From positions 1,116,001 to 1,180,000 of the forward strand of contig NC_019791.1 of the NCBI RefSeq assembly GCF_000317795.1: DNA of 64,000 nt. Reading direction: 5' to 3'. Position numbers and translations under genes: made by a program. Positions within the stretch are counted from its first letter, which is position 1; each line of letters begins with the position of its first letter. This document shows positions 52,335-60,946 of the stretch, in pieces. The notes under the pieces are model-generated. The model ran no database searches. It saw nothing but the letters and a program-made list of their open reading frames with translations, and was not told where the DNA came from. Source of the stretch: Caldisphaera lagunensis DSM 15908. GTDB taxonomy: Archaea > Thermoproteota > Thermoprotei_A > Sulfolobales > Acidilobaceae.

Positions 52335-53375
52335 ATGTCAGAATTACCCAAGGACATAGAAAACTTTCTTTTAAATGAAGTTCCAAAAATAGCAAAACAA
52401 GTTGATGAAAAAAATGAAGTTCCAAAAGAATTCTTAGAAAAAATGAAAGGTGTTGGACTTTTTAACTTAAGAAAAAATGGTTTAGGAGGTATTTACAAAG
52501 CTGTAAGACTTGCCTCTAGATCTAGCCCAGCAATTGCACATGTTATTATGATAAGTGGTTCTGGATCACTTAAATCAGGCATTGATAATTCAATATTTTC
52601 TGTTACTATAACAGAGCCTGGCGGAGGTACTGATATAAAGGGTAATCTAAAAACTGTTGCAGAAGAAGATTCAGAAGGAAATGCAATAATAAATGGAGAA
52701 AAAGTATTTGGAAGCAATGCTCTTTATGCAGATTATTTTATAATTTTGGCTCAAGGACCTCAAGGACCAACTCTTTATTTAGCAGAAAGACAAGATAACA
52801 TAAAAATTAAACCCATGGATCTAATAAGCTTTAGAGGGGCTGGCATTTCTAATGTAATATATGAAAACACTAAGGCAAAAAGAATATCTCAACCTGGTAA
52901 AGGCCTTAGAGAGGCTTTAGAATTAATAAACTATGGCAGATTAGGTTATGGTTCGATAGCCTTAGGTATTGCGGAGGGGGCTTTAGAAGAAGCTGGTAAA
53001 AACGCTTTAAGTAAAAAAATATTCAACAAGGAATTGTCTGAATATCAATCAATAAAGTGGATGTATGCGGAAATAGAAATCAAAATAAAACTTCTGGAAT
53101 CTCTAATTGATAATGCCGTTAAAAAGTATGAAAAAAACAATTTATTAGATCCTTTAGATGCTGCTATATCGAAAGTTTCTTCAGGAGAACTTGCTCAAAG
53201 AGCTACATGGATTGGAATACAATTGCTAGGAGGTAGAGGGTTTACTGCAGGAACATTATTAGAAAGGTTGAATAGGGATGCAAGAGTATTAGATATTGGA
53301 GAGGGTGCAAGGGAGGTTTTATTAGACTTTATTGGAGATCAAGCAATTAAACAATATAAACAAGCTTTAATTTAA
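52335..53375 (+). CDS. Shortened acyl-CoA dehydrogenase-family protein
   Basis: At 346 residues it is about 50 shorter than the paralogue at 22145. TITEPGGGTDIKGN, GEKVFGSNALYADYFI, the middle beta domain and WIGIQLLGGRGFTAGTLLERL are conserved. GEGAREVLLD replaces the usual YEGTNEIQ but keeps a glutamate. Much of the N-terminal helical domain and the KFGSEELKKKYIMPIARGE-type helix are missing. It may use a smaller or different substrate, or have lost activity. The TATA region and ATG are normal. Confidence 0.82.
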   Translation: MSELPKDIENFLLNEVPKIAKQVDEKNEVPKEFLEKMKGVGLFNLRKNGLGGIYKAVRLASRSSPAIAHVIMISGSGSLKSGIDNSIFSVTITEPGGGTDIKGNLKTVAEEDSEGNAIINGEKVFGSNALYADYFIILAQGPQGPTLYLAERQDNIKIKPMDLISFRGAGISNVIYENTKAKRISQPGKGLREALELINYGRLGYGSIALGIAEGALEEAGKNALSKKIFNKELSEYQSIKWMYAEIEIKIKLLESLIDNAVKKYEKNNLLDPLDAAISKVSSGELAQRATWIGIQLLGGRGFTAGTLLERLNRDARVLDIGEGAREVLLDFIGDQAIKQYKQALI

Positions 53376-53504
53376 ATTTATCTTTTATAATAATAGTTTA
53401 ATATCCTTTTTTAAACTATATGTTAAATTCTTTAACTTTCTTTTTGTTTTAAAAAGGAAAAATTTTTAAATATTAGAAATAAGTAATATAACTAGGTGAA
53501 AAAT

Positions 53505-53849
53505 GTGGAAAATAATGAAGTTAAACCCATAAAAGCGTTAATACAATGCGTATCTGTACCAGATTATGACCTAGCAGCACAAATTTTAGATTATCTTCTT
53601 GATAAAAAAGAGCTAAGCGTTAGGGATTTAACTAAAGTATTAAGCGTTAGCTATCCATTAGTTTTAAGAGTAGTAAATGATTTAGCTGGTTTAGGTATTG
53701 TCGAGACAAGCAAATTAAAGGTAGAAGGAAGAGGGAGGCCAAGAAAGCTTGTTAAAATAAATGTTGCAAAATTACTTGAAATGCTTGACGGATGCAGGAA
53801 AAACCTAGATGAGGCTGAAAAGGTATTAAAGCAAAAGCCAAGAATCTAA
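53505..53849 (+). CDS. Winged-helix transcriptional regulator
   Basis: This 114-residue protein has a helix-turn-helix at about residues 40-75 (SVRDLTKVLSVSYPLVLRVV), followed by the basic wing KVEGRGRPRKLVKI and a C-terminal helix suited to dimerisation. It falls in the broad archaeal MarR/ArsR-like group. I start at GTG 53505 because the earlier GTG lies in AGGTGA. The targets may be the flanking acyl-CoA dehydrogenase or tpiA, but that is guesswork. The ends overlap tpiA by four bases. Confidence 0.78.
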   Translation: MENNEVKPIKALIQCVSVPDYDLAAQILDYLLDKKELSVRDLTKVLSVSYPLVLRVVNDLAGLGIVETSKLKVEGRGRPRKLVKINVAKLLEMLDGCRKNLDEAEKVLKQKPRI

Positions 53850-54517
53850 ACACTATTCATTTTTTCAACGAAATCTATAATAACTTTATTTGGATTCTTT
53901 GACTTCATCACTGCGCTTGCAATTAAAACCCCAGAAGATCCTAATTCTATGGCTTTTATCGCATCATCTGGTATTGTTATACCTGCTCCAGCTAGAACTG
54001 GTATATTAGAAACGCTTTTTACTGCTTTAAGAGATTCAGTTATTACTTCAGGCTTTGCCTTAGATACAGGAATTCCAGAACCTATTAATTCAGGCGGCTC
54101 AACAGCTATCATTGATGGATTTAAATAAGCAATTCCAGCAGCCTCTCCTGGTGTATCTGCACATACTAATGATTCTTTATTCAATTCCTTCATTTTCTTA
54201 ACAATTTTTTCTATATCTCTATAAATAATTTTATGCTCACTATGATTTATCAAAGATCCTTTAACTTCCAAATATTTTAAAGAGTCTACAGATAAAAAGC
54301 CTGTATATGCCCCATAATCGAGAGGATCTATATGTTGAAGATATATATCGTCATATATATTAATTATTTTACTTATCATAACTGATGGAACTGATAATAT
54401 TATTCTTACATTGCTATATTTAGATGATAATTGGTTTGCAGTTTTCGCTATTTCTAATGCAACATTGTTATAAGCTGTTTCATATGATTTAAAATTAATA
54501 GCAAATACGTATTTCAT
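53846..54517 (-). CDS. tpiA: Triosephosphate isomerase
   Basis: The short archaeal TIM (about 223 aa) has AINFKSYE at the start, the catalytic histidine in INHSEHK, the catalytic glutamate in VEPPELIGSG and the phosphate-binding LAGAGI. It interconverts dihydroxyacetone phosphate and glyceraldehyde 3-phosphate. I start at ATG 54517 after GGCGATAGAA. ATG 54529 would add four residues. It lies 81 bases from the FBP aldolase/phosphatase gene on the same strand. Confidence 0.94.
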   Translation of the reverse strand: MKYVFAINFKSYETAYNNVALEIAKTANQLSSKYSNVRIILSVPSVMISKIINIYDDIYLQHIDPLDYGAYTGFLSVDSLKYLEVKGSLINHSEHKIIYRDIEKIVKKMKELNKESLVCADTPGEAAGIAYLNPSMIAVEPPELIGSGIPVSKAKPEVITESLKAVKSVSNIPVLAGAGITIPDDAIKAIELGSSGVLIASAVMKSKNPNKVIIDFVEKMNSV

Positions 54518-54610
54518 TTCTATCGCCATTTATTAAGGTATATCTTAGCTATATAATTTTTCATTAATCAAAAATTATTAAATTGGGTTCAAATTAAAGT
54601 CTATAAAAAA

Positions 54611-55768
54611 TTATTTAATCTCTTCCAATTCATGTTTTATTATTGGTTTATACCCTAATTCGAAGGGTCTAAATTTGTTTTCTAATTTCTTGAGCACATC
54701 TGGTAAAGTCGTATATTCCATATCTTCTGGTCCAAGTCTATGAGGCATAAATGGACCATGTCTTCTCATGTATTCTGCAATTATTTGAGCTTGTCTTCTA
54801 GTTTCATCGAATGCAACATCATCAAACAAATCACTAGGCCCAACAAGATTTCCATTCTTTATATTAAAGCCTAAAGCTGCTACTCTAGGAGGACCGTCAA
54901 ATCTTGTCATTTTGGCATCTTTTATTCCAACAGGCATTAATGGACCTGCATGACTACCTCTCATCCATCCTTCTACTAAATGAGGGAAAGAAAATGGTTC
55001 AAGTATTTCTCCTAATGCTGGAAAACCACTTTGAGCCCTAACTATCATAACTGGATCATCTTTTCCAATGTATTTTCCCGCTATTAAACTAAGCCTTTCA
55101 GAACTTATTGTCGATGCTATTTCTCCATCCTTTCTATGAACATATTTAATAACATATCTAGATGGTGTTCCTATTAATGCAAGTAAATCATATAGATCAT
55201 TTGGTGTGCTCAAATCTAATGCCTTACCTTCATATACATCTAAAACAGTAAATATGAAACCATTATGCATCCTTGGATCAATAACTAATCCCGCAGTATT
55301 AAATGGGTCTGCAAATATTTTATATAAGGGTAAATTAAATGCTCCCGGTTCAGTTTTATCAGCCATAAACACAACAACAGGCTCTGCAGGCCTTTCATTA
55401 AATTCCATTTCTGCAACTCCTGGACCCATGCCTCTTATATTACCGCTAAATGAGTTGCTCAGTAAATCCTGACCAGCTGCATAAAGACCTAATTCTTTGG
55501 CAACCTTTGCAGCCTCTTCAAATGCATTCCATGCTGTTTCATGAACTTCTTTATTGTTTACACCTTTTTTATGCGTCATTATTAATTGAAGATCATCTCC
55601 AACAGCAGTTACATAATAATCTATTAATAAGCCATTCTTCTTAGCTTCGGCGAGAACCCTTGTTGATGCTAGCATTGTATCTGGGTGAACTTTATGGTGA
55701 CCTGCTAAACTTCCTATATCAGCCTTTATAACACTTAATGTTATTTTTTCTCCCCTTTCATGAGACAC
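54611..55768 (-). CDS. fbp: Fructose-1,6-bisphosphate aldolase/phosphatase
   Basis: This is the bifunctional archaeal gluconeogenic enzyme, 385 residues. ITLSVIKADIGSLAGHHKVH opens it, with GDDLQLIMTHKKG, GPGVAEMEFNERPAEP and RFDGPPRVAALGFN following. It condenses triose phosphates and dephosphorylates the product to fructose 6-phosphate. I chose GTG 55768, with GGTGAT just upstream. The GTGs at 55777 and 55780 overlap that signal. With tpiA it forms a gluconeogenic pair. A palindrome lies upstream. Confidence 0.95.
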   Translation of the reverse strand: MSHERGEKITLSVIKADIGSLAGHHKVHPDTMLASTRVLAEAKKNGLLIDYYVTAVGDDLQLIMTHKKGVNNKEVHETAWNAFEEAAKVAKELGLYAAGQDLLSNSFSGNIRGMGPGVAEMEFNERPAEPVVVFMADKTEPGAFNLPLYKIFADPFNTAGLVIDPRMHNGFIFTVLDVYEGKALDLSTPNDLYDLLALIGTPSRYVIKYVHRKDGEIASTISSERLSLIAGKYIGKDDPVMIVRAQSGFPALGEILEPFSFPHLVEGWMRGSHAGPLMPVGIKDAKMTRFDGPPRVAALGFNIKNGNLVGPSDLFDDVAFDETRRQAQIIAEYMRRHGPFMPHRLGPEDMEYTTLPDVLKKLENKFRPFELGYKPIIKHELEEIK

Positions 55769-55810
55769 TAAAATCACCACATATTTAAAGATAACTTGTC
55801 CTTAAAAACC

Positions 55811-55825
55811 TTTCACTTTGTGAAA
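55811..55825 (-). promoter_or_regulatory. Palindrome at the fbp promoter
   Basis: TTTCAC-TTT-GTGAAA is a perfect 6-bp inverted repeat. On the minus strand it is immediately followed by a BRE/TATA-like GTTTTTAAGG, 43 bases before the fbp start. This is a good position for an operator. Confidence 0.45.
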
Positions 55826-55872
55826 TTTGAAAAAGATGTTTTTAAATTGAAACAATATAAAAATATTTGAGA

Positions 55873-56385
55873 TTACCAAGGTACATTTTTCAATTTTAAT
55901 TTATAAGCCATATAATTGGTTGTTCTATGCAAAGCATATATTAAAACTGCAAAAAGTAATTCAGCATATATATTAAATATCTTGCCATCAAATAAATAAA
56001 GAAATACAAGAGCCCCTACATAAAAATCAAGCTGATCCAATAATGGAGCAGGCGCTCCTCTTTCTAGTCCAATCCTTCTTTTTATAAACGATGCAATTAA
56101 ATCCCCAATTAACGCTCCAAAAGAAGCAATAAAGGCATCGTATAGCATATTATGCCAAATTATTACACTTTCTATTGAACCTATTATAAGCCCAGCAATT
56201 ATCCCAGATAAAATACCTCCCCATGTCTTTCCATCGCCAAAAATTCTTCTTCCATCTCTCCATTTCTTACCCATATCTATTGGAGGTAATCCATGAACAA
56301 TAACAGGGGTTCCATTAGCTACCATAGCAGGCAATATAAATATGAATAACTTAAGCAAGTCGTAACCAAAATGTATTAGATCCAT
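55873..56385 (-). CDS. carS: CDP-archaeol synthase CarS
   Basis: The 170-residue membrane protein has five hydrophobic helices. IFGDGKTWGGILSGI, FGALIGDLIASFIKRR and GAPAPLLDQLDF are the CarS signature, with the charged CTP-binding residues present. It activates digeranylgeranylglyceryl phosphate with CTP for polar lipid synthesis. It overlaps the ATPase gene by ten bases and is the last gene of the partial spc operon. Confidence 0.93.
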   Translation of the reverse strand: MDLIHFGYDLLKLFIFILPAMVANGTPVIVHGLPPIDMGKKWRDGRRIFGDGKTWGGILSGIIAGLIIGSIESVIIWHNMLYDAFIASFGALIGDLIASFIKRRIGLERGAPAPLLDQLDFYVGALVFLYLFDGKIFNIYAELLFAVLIYALHRTTNYMAYKLKLKNVPW

Positions 56386-56954
56386 TCTATACCATCCCTT
56401 ATTATTTTAAACCCCAATATAATTTCTTTAGGCCTCACCAATTTTAATTCAATTGTGTTCTCCTTTAATTTTCTTGTTATACCTATTCCTTTTGCCCAAG
56501 GTATTACCCATAAATCCATTGACATTTTATTCGTTTCGAAATCTTCTTGACTTATTTGACCAGTTGAAAAACCTCCATATAAGCTCATCATTGAAGATAT
56601 TAATGATAATTCTTTTTGTGAAACATCATCATTAAAAGGTCTAAATAAATTATTTATAGAATCAATTATAATAAATTTATTTTGTTTAATATCATCAATA
56701 ACCTCTTTTATCAACTGTTCTCTTGTAATTACTAATTTTATAGGAATTTCGTATTTAAAGTATTTAGAATAAGTAAATGTTTGGGCTTCCGTTGCAATAA
56801 ATGAAAAATCTCTTTTCTTATCTATTAAATATTTGGCAATTTCAAATGCAAGGTGAGTTTTACCAGTTGCTGAAGGGCCATAAACAAGCAAAAACAAGTT
56901 GTTATCAATAAAATTAGAGATAAAGGGGTGTAATCCTCCTTTTCTAAAAATCAA
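56376..56954 (-). CDS. RecA-fold ATPase (RadB-like)
   Basis: The 192-residue P-loop protein has Walker A GPSATGKTH near residue 26 and Walker B FIIIDSIN near 95, preceded by a short N-terminal segment. The compact size and order suggest RadB or a related RecA-superfamily paralogue, possibly in recombination. The start is TTG 56954 and overlaps the rpl15 stop by four bases, so it is translated with ribosomal proteins. That placement is atypical for a repair gene. Confidence 0.75.
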   Translation of the reverse strand: MIFRKGGLHPFISNFIDNNLFLLVYGPSATGKTHLAFEIAKYLIDKKRDFSFIATEAQTFTYSKYFKYEIPIKLVITREQLIKEVIDDIKQNKFIIIDSINNLFRPFNDDVSQKELSLISSMMSLYGGFSTGQISQEDFETNKMSMDLWVIPWAKGIGITRKLKENTIELKLVRPKEIILGFKIIRDGIEWI

Positions 56955-57418
56955 GATTGTTCCTCTTCTTCAATTTTTTCAACTATAACTTCTCCACCTG
57001 CTTCTTTTACTCTCTCTATTGCTTTCTTTGTTGCCTCTTTAACAATAACTTTGACTTTTTCATATATTTTTCCATTTGCTACCAATTTATCATAACCCAT
57101 TTCATTTAGATTTAGAACAACTTTATCTCCTTCAACATTTGTATTTCTTAACTTGAAAGCTATTTGATCTAGTTCTCTTAATGTTATTGTATTTTTCTTA
57201 TGCAATAATCTATTTCTTATTGGAACAAATCCCTTTGCTCCAAACCAATTGGGGTAATATTTTAGCATCCATGTCTTCCTATGTTTATTCATTCCAGAGC
57301 CTCCAGTTCCTCCCTTGCTTCCTGATTTTCTATGCTGTCCAACTCTTCCCCATCCCATAGATCTTGTTCTTCCTCTTAGCTTCCTTGATTTTTTCCTGCT
57401 TCTTGATGTCAAAGCCAT
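56951..57418 (-). CDS. rpl15: Ribosomal protein L15 (uL15)
   Basis: The 155-residue protein has the glycine/arginine-rich N-terminus (RGRTRSMGWGRVGQHRKSG, GTGGSGMNKHRK), KYYPNWFGAKGF and the C-terminal helix region. AAGGTG precedes the ATG. In many archaea secY follows, but here a RecA-fold ATPase does. Confidence 0.95.
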   Translation of the reverse strand: MALTSRSRKKSRKLRGRTRSMGWGRVGQHRKSGSKGGTGGSGMNKHRKTWMLKYYPNWFGAKGFVPIRNRLLHKKNTITLRELDQIAFKLRNTNVEGDKVVLNLNEMGYDKLVANGKIYEKVKVIVKEATKKAIERVKEAGGEVIVEKIEEEEQS

Positions 57419-57477
57419 TTTTTACACCTTCTTCCATCATATAGCTATGAGAAAAGATTTAAAAATAAATTTGTTCC

Positions 57478-57951
57478 TTAGGCCATTTTTAATATAAGAT
57501 CGTTAATTGCTTTTCCTCTATATCCTAATTCTCCTTTTGGATATAATCTTTTAATTGATAAGTCAAATCCCCCACTTGGAGGATGTAATCTAAAGAAAGG
57601 CTTTATTCCCTTTTCTTCTAGTTTGTTATAATGTATTTCTTCTTTTATTATTTTATCAGCTAACTCCTCTATTCCGTTAAGCCCTAGCTTTTCTTTTACT
57701 ACTTGATCTGTAATTGGTTTATCCCCAACAATTCTTCCTCTACGCTTTATTAATTCTGCTAATGTTTCCTTATTTACTTCTCCCCATGTTATTGCTGATT
57801 GTCCTTCAATTAACATATTCTTTAATCCATTAAGATTCTCTGCATATAAAACTGCTACAAAATTCCTTCTTAACCTTAATAAATCTAGAACCTTCTCTAC
57901 TTTAGGATCTAATCCACTAGAACCCCTGATCCTTATAATAGCATATACCAA
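57478..57951 (-). CDS. rpl30: Ribosomal protein L30 (uL30)
   Basis: The archaeal L30 (157 aa) has YAIIRIRGSSGLDPKVEKVL at the N-terminus, WGEVNKETLAELIKRRG and FRLHPPSGGFDLSIKRLYPK. I start at TTG 57951. The GTG at 57960 is part of AGGTGAT. It follows rps5 by five bases and precedes rpl15. Confidence 0.95.
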   Translation of the reverse strand: MVYAIIRIRGSSGLDPKVEKVLDLLRLRRNFVAVLYAENLNGLKNMLIEGQSAITWGEVNKETLAELIKRRGRIVGDKPITDQVVKEKLGLNGIEELADKIIKEEIHYNKLEEKGIKPFFRLHPPSGGFDLSIKRLYPKGELGYRGKAINDLILKMA

Positions 57952-57956
57952 AATTA

Positions 57957-58586
57957 TCACCTTATCCAGTCCATTGGAGTAACAGCTTTGAATGTATTTC
58001 TTAAAGCCATATATGTTGCCCTAGCAAAGTTATACGAAGTTCTTGTTTCACCAAAAGTTTTTGTCCATACATCTCTTATACCAGCTAATGTTAAAACTTT
58101 CTTTGCAACATCTCCTGCAACAAGTCCTGTACCTTTTGGTGCAGGCTTTAATAATATAACAACACTGCCACTTTTGCCCACCACTGAATATGGCACACTA
58201 TGAGGTTCTCCGCAAGTACATTCCCAGCTACCACATCCTCTTCTTATAGGGGTTATATTTAATTTGGCATTTCTAATTGCTTTATCTATAGAATCCCTGA
58301 ATTGTTTTGCTTTACTTTTTCCTACACCAACGTAACCATTTTTATTACCTACCGCAACTGTTGCTCTATATCTTGAAACCCTTCCAGCGTCTGTCATTTT
58401 TTGCACTAATGTTACATCTATTATTTCTACTTGTAAATCAGGCAAAAGTGCATCTATTATTTCTGGCTCTAATATTGGCATATTCCTTTTAAATATCTCA
58501 TCTATGCTAGTTATTTTCCCTTCTTTTACTAACTTACCTACTTGTGTTTTAGGTTCCCATGATTCTAATACTTGAGTGCTGCTCAT
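57957..58586 (-). CDS. rps5: Ribosomal protein S5 (uS5)
   Basis: This 209-residue S5 has [20 protein letters not shown], the cysteine-bearing archaeal insert [16 protein letters not shown] and [20 protein letters not shown]. It contributes to decoding accuracy. The ATG overlaps the rpl18 stop by four bases. Confidence 0.96.
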   Translation of the reverse strand: MSSTQVLESWEPKTQVGKLVKEGKITSIDEIFKRNMPILEPEIIDALLPDLQVEIIDVTLVQKMTDAGRVSRYRATVAVGNKNGYVGVGKSKAKQFRDSIDKAIRNAKLNITPIRRGCGSWECTCGEPHSVPYSVVGKSGSVVILLKPAPKGTGLVAGDVAKKVLTLAGIRDVWTKTFGETRTSYNFARATYMALRNTFKAVTPMDWIR

Positions 58587-59182
58587 TTACTTCCACCCTC
58601 TTTGCTTTTAATTGCATTTAATACCTCCTCGAAATGTCTTGAAAGCTCTTCTGGAGGTAGCCTCCCTAATTGTTTAGAGAACTGCCTTTTATAAGCATCT
58701 TCGTTATTTTTCTTCAAATCTTCAGCCCACTTTGATATATGCTCACATTTAACTCTCTCTTCATCTGGCAAGATTTCTTCTGAATGAGGTATCTGAATTC
58801 CTGCATCAACTAAACCCTTAAGGGCAGCAAAAATTCTGTTTCCTTTAGAAGGCGTTTGTAACCCTATATCTAATATTGCTTCATTAATTCCCTTTTGTTT
58901 AGCTCTTAAACCAGCTAAGTAACCTGTTAAATATGCAGCACATGTATTTTTACCATAACCTTTCCAATTATATAATTTTGAAAGCTCTTTACTATGAGCT
59001 GCTACTATTGTTTTATCTCCTTTTGCATCAAATTCTACAATTTGAACCAATATGTATTTATTGGTTTTTCTAACAACTGCTCTTGGTTTTTGAGATATAA
59101 CTAATCTATATCTAAGACGATAGTCAGTTTTACCCTGTCTTCTCCTCTTTAATGCTAATTTATATCTAGGTCCACCTTTCAT
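58583..59182 (-). CDS. rpl18: Ribosomal protein L18 (uL18)
   Basis: The 199-residue archaeal/eukaryotic L18 (L5-type) starts [20 protein letters not shown]. It has [34 protein letters not shown], and [20 protein letters not shown] near the C-terminus. It binds 5S rRNA. It overlaps the rpl19e stop by four bases. Confidence 0.96.
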   Translation of the reverse strand: MKGGPRYKLALKRRRQGKTDYRLRYRLVISQKPRAVVRKTNKYILVQIVEFDAKGDKTIVAAHSKELSKLYNWKGYGKNTCAAYLTGYLAGLRAKQKGINEAILDIGLQTPSKGNRIFAALKGLVDAGIQIPHSEEILPDEERVKCEHISKWAEDLKKNNEDAYKRQFSKQLGRLPPEELSRHFEEVLNAIKSKEGGSK

Positions 59183-59640
59183 GATTTAACACCTTTCATT
59201 AGCTTATTTTCATCAATATACCTTTTCAAATCAGATAAGCTTTTGAAAGCATTACCCTTAGATAATCTATAAAGTCTCCTATAAGTTTGGGAATCAATCA
59301 TATCTTTATCTCTTAAATATTTGAGATAGGTTCTCATTTTTCTTATTTTATTAACCCATACTTCTTCTTCATCAACCCTAGTCTTCTTTGTGCCTTCTCT
59401 TTTTCCATATCCTCTACGATGACCTTTAACTCTTTTTATATGCCTTATTAACCATCTATGCGAATTACCCTTCTTTGGTATTTTCTTTATTAAACCTCTT
59501 TCTATTAAACCTCTTATGTCATCTTTTGTTATTGCTTGACTTATTTCTTCCTCATTATCTGGATCAGGACTTATCCAAATCCTGCTCTCTCCAACACCAA
59601 GTATTTCTGCTGCAAGCCTTTTTTGGAGTCTATAATCCAT
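59179..59640 (-). CDS. rpl19e: Ribosomal protein L19e
   Basis: The 153-residue protein starts MDYRLQKRLAAEILGVGESR and has IKRVKGHRRGYGKREGTKKT and WVNKIRKMRTYLKYLRDKD. I chose ATG 59640, the normal family N-terminus, four bases after GGTGG. The upstream ATG 59652 overlaps rpl32e more and adds four residues. Confidence 0.95.
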   Translation of the reverse strand: MDYRLQKRLAAEILGVGESRIWISPDPDNEEEISQAITKDDIRGLIERGLIKKIPKKGNSHRWLIRHIKRVKGHRRGYGKREGTKKTRVDEEEVWVNKIRKMRTYLKYLRDKDMIDSQTYRRLYRLSKGNAFKSLSDLKRYIDENKLMKGVKS

Positions 59641-60043
59641 ATATACCACCATTAGCTACCTTAAATCCTTTCTCCTTAGCTACCTTAAGTAGCTCTACCC
59701 TCTTCTTAAGACCTACAGATGAGTCTATATAAATTATATGAGCCCTTGGACTTAACAATTCAAGTTCTTTTTTATTAGATATAACTACTGGTATCAATCC
59801 GGAGGGATGCAATCCTCTAATTGAATTCTTATTCTTATAACCAACTTTAACAATTGGAGGATATCCTTTTCTTTGCAACCTCATTTTTGCGTCTATTCCT
59901 TTGGGCTTTCTCCAGCTATCTCCTAGTCTTTTGAACCTCCATGACAAATATCTCATAAAATGAACTCTTCTCTTTTCTGATACAGATTCCCTTATTTTCC
60001 TCTTTTGCTTTAATATATCCTTTACTATTTGTTCTGAGCTCAT
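59630..60043 (-). CDS. rpl32e: Ribosomal protein L32e
   Basis: The 137-residue protein has FMRYLSWRFKRLGDSWRKP and GIDAKMRLQRKGYPPIVKVG, then GLHPSGLIPVVISNKKEL, all standard L32e. GAGGTGAT precedes the ATG. The gene overlaps both neighbours slightly. Confidence 0.95.
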   Translation of the reverse strand: MSSEQIVKDILKQKRKIRESVSEKRRVHFMRYLSWRFKRLGDSWRKPKGIDAKMRLQRKGYPPIVKVGYKNKNSIRGLHPSGLIPVVISNKKELELLSPRAHIIYIDSSVGLKKRVELLKVAKEKGFKVANGGIYGL

Positions 60044-60591
60044 TATTCAATCACCTCTCTTGAATATATATAAATTCCATCCATAAACTTCCTTCTATCA
60101 AAATCAGATATCTTTGTTGCAAGCTCTATATTGGCTGCACTTTGCGAAACCTTTTCTATATCAATTCCTTCTAATATTATATCTGTTCCTTGAACCTTCA
60201 CATTAACTCCAGGAAATACCTTCGCTATTCTTGGAGATTTTTCTCCAATGAAATTGCTTATAATGATTTTGTTTCCATCCTTTTTAACGCTTATTGGATA
60301 ATGGCTATATATTATTTTTAACTTATATCTATATCCTTTCGTTACTCCTGTTATCATATTTTTAACATGTGCTATAACAGTTCCTACAACAGCTTTTTTC
60401 TTAGCATCTGCAAAGTATACCTCAGCAATTAGTTTTTTATCTTCTAATCTCAAAGATAAATCTTTGATATGGGAGAAATCCCTTTCAAGCTCTCCTTTAG
60501 GTCCTTTTACCTTTATCTTTTTTCCATCTATTTTAATATCTATGCCATCTGGGATTTCTAGTTCCCTTATTGCATGAACTTCTTTTGCCAA
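60043..60591 (-). CDS. rpl6: Ribosomal protein L6 (uL6)
   Basis: This 182-residue L6 has EIPDGIDIKIDGKKIKVKGP and HVKNMITGVTKGYRYKLKI. The C-terminal part has GVNVKVQGTDIILEGIDIEK. I start at TTG 60591, which gives AKEVHAI after GGTG. The GTG at 60600 is inside that signal. A TATA-like CTTTATATACGC lies about 45 bases upstream, so transcription of this block may start here. S14 and S8, usually just upstream, are absent. Confidence 0.95.
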   Translation of the reverse strand: MAKEVHAIRELEIPDGIDIKIDGKKIKVKGPKGELERDFSHIKDLSLRLEDKKLIAEVYFADAKKKAVVGTVIAHVKNMITGVTKGYRYKLKIIYSHYPISVKKDGNKIIISNFIGEKSPRIAKVFPGVNVKVQGTDIILEGIDIEKVSQSAANIELATKISDFDRRKFMDGIYIYSREVIE

Positions 60592-60647
60592 AGTTAGCAC
60601 CTGCTTTCCTGCACTTCAATCAGAGAACAAACGCGTATATAAAGATT

Positions 60648-60854
60648 TTAAGCTTTTTCAACCTTCTCTCTAACTACCTCCAACAATTCTTCTTTTTTGA
60701 TGATCCTATATCCTAATTCTGGTTTTTTAAATTTCCCTATAACAATTATCCTATCTGGATCTTCTTCTGGCTTTGAATTAAATAACCTTACTTTATAATA
60801 TCCCTTCTTTCTACCCATATAAATGTAAGCGAATTTTGTATTCTTACTTCCCAT
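60648..60854 (-). CDS. Small crenarchaeal protein (DUF5622-like)
   Basis: The 68-residue protein has the compact beta-rich pattern KFAYIYMGRKKGYYKVRLF and PDRIIVIGKFKKPELGYRII, close to what I recall for DUF5622, a family of unknown function. I chose ATG 60854, five bases after GGTGA. It lies upstream of rpl6 on the same strand, with a separate promoter region. Confidence 0.75.
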   Translation of the reverse strand: MGSKNTKFAYIYMGRKKGYYKVRLFNSKPEEDPDRIIVIGKFKKPELGYRIIKKEELLEVVREKVEKA

Positions 60855-60946
60855 GTTTATCACCCTTTGCTTATTATATTTTTGCCGTTTTAAACTGTTT
60901 CTACAACTCTTAATTTTTAACCAAAATCTAATTCTATTTAAAATTT

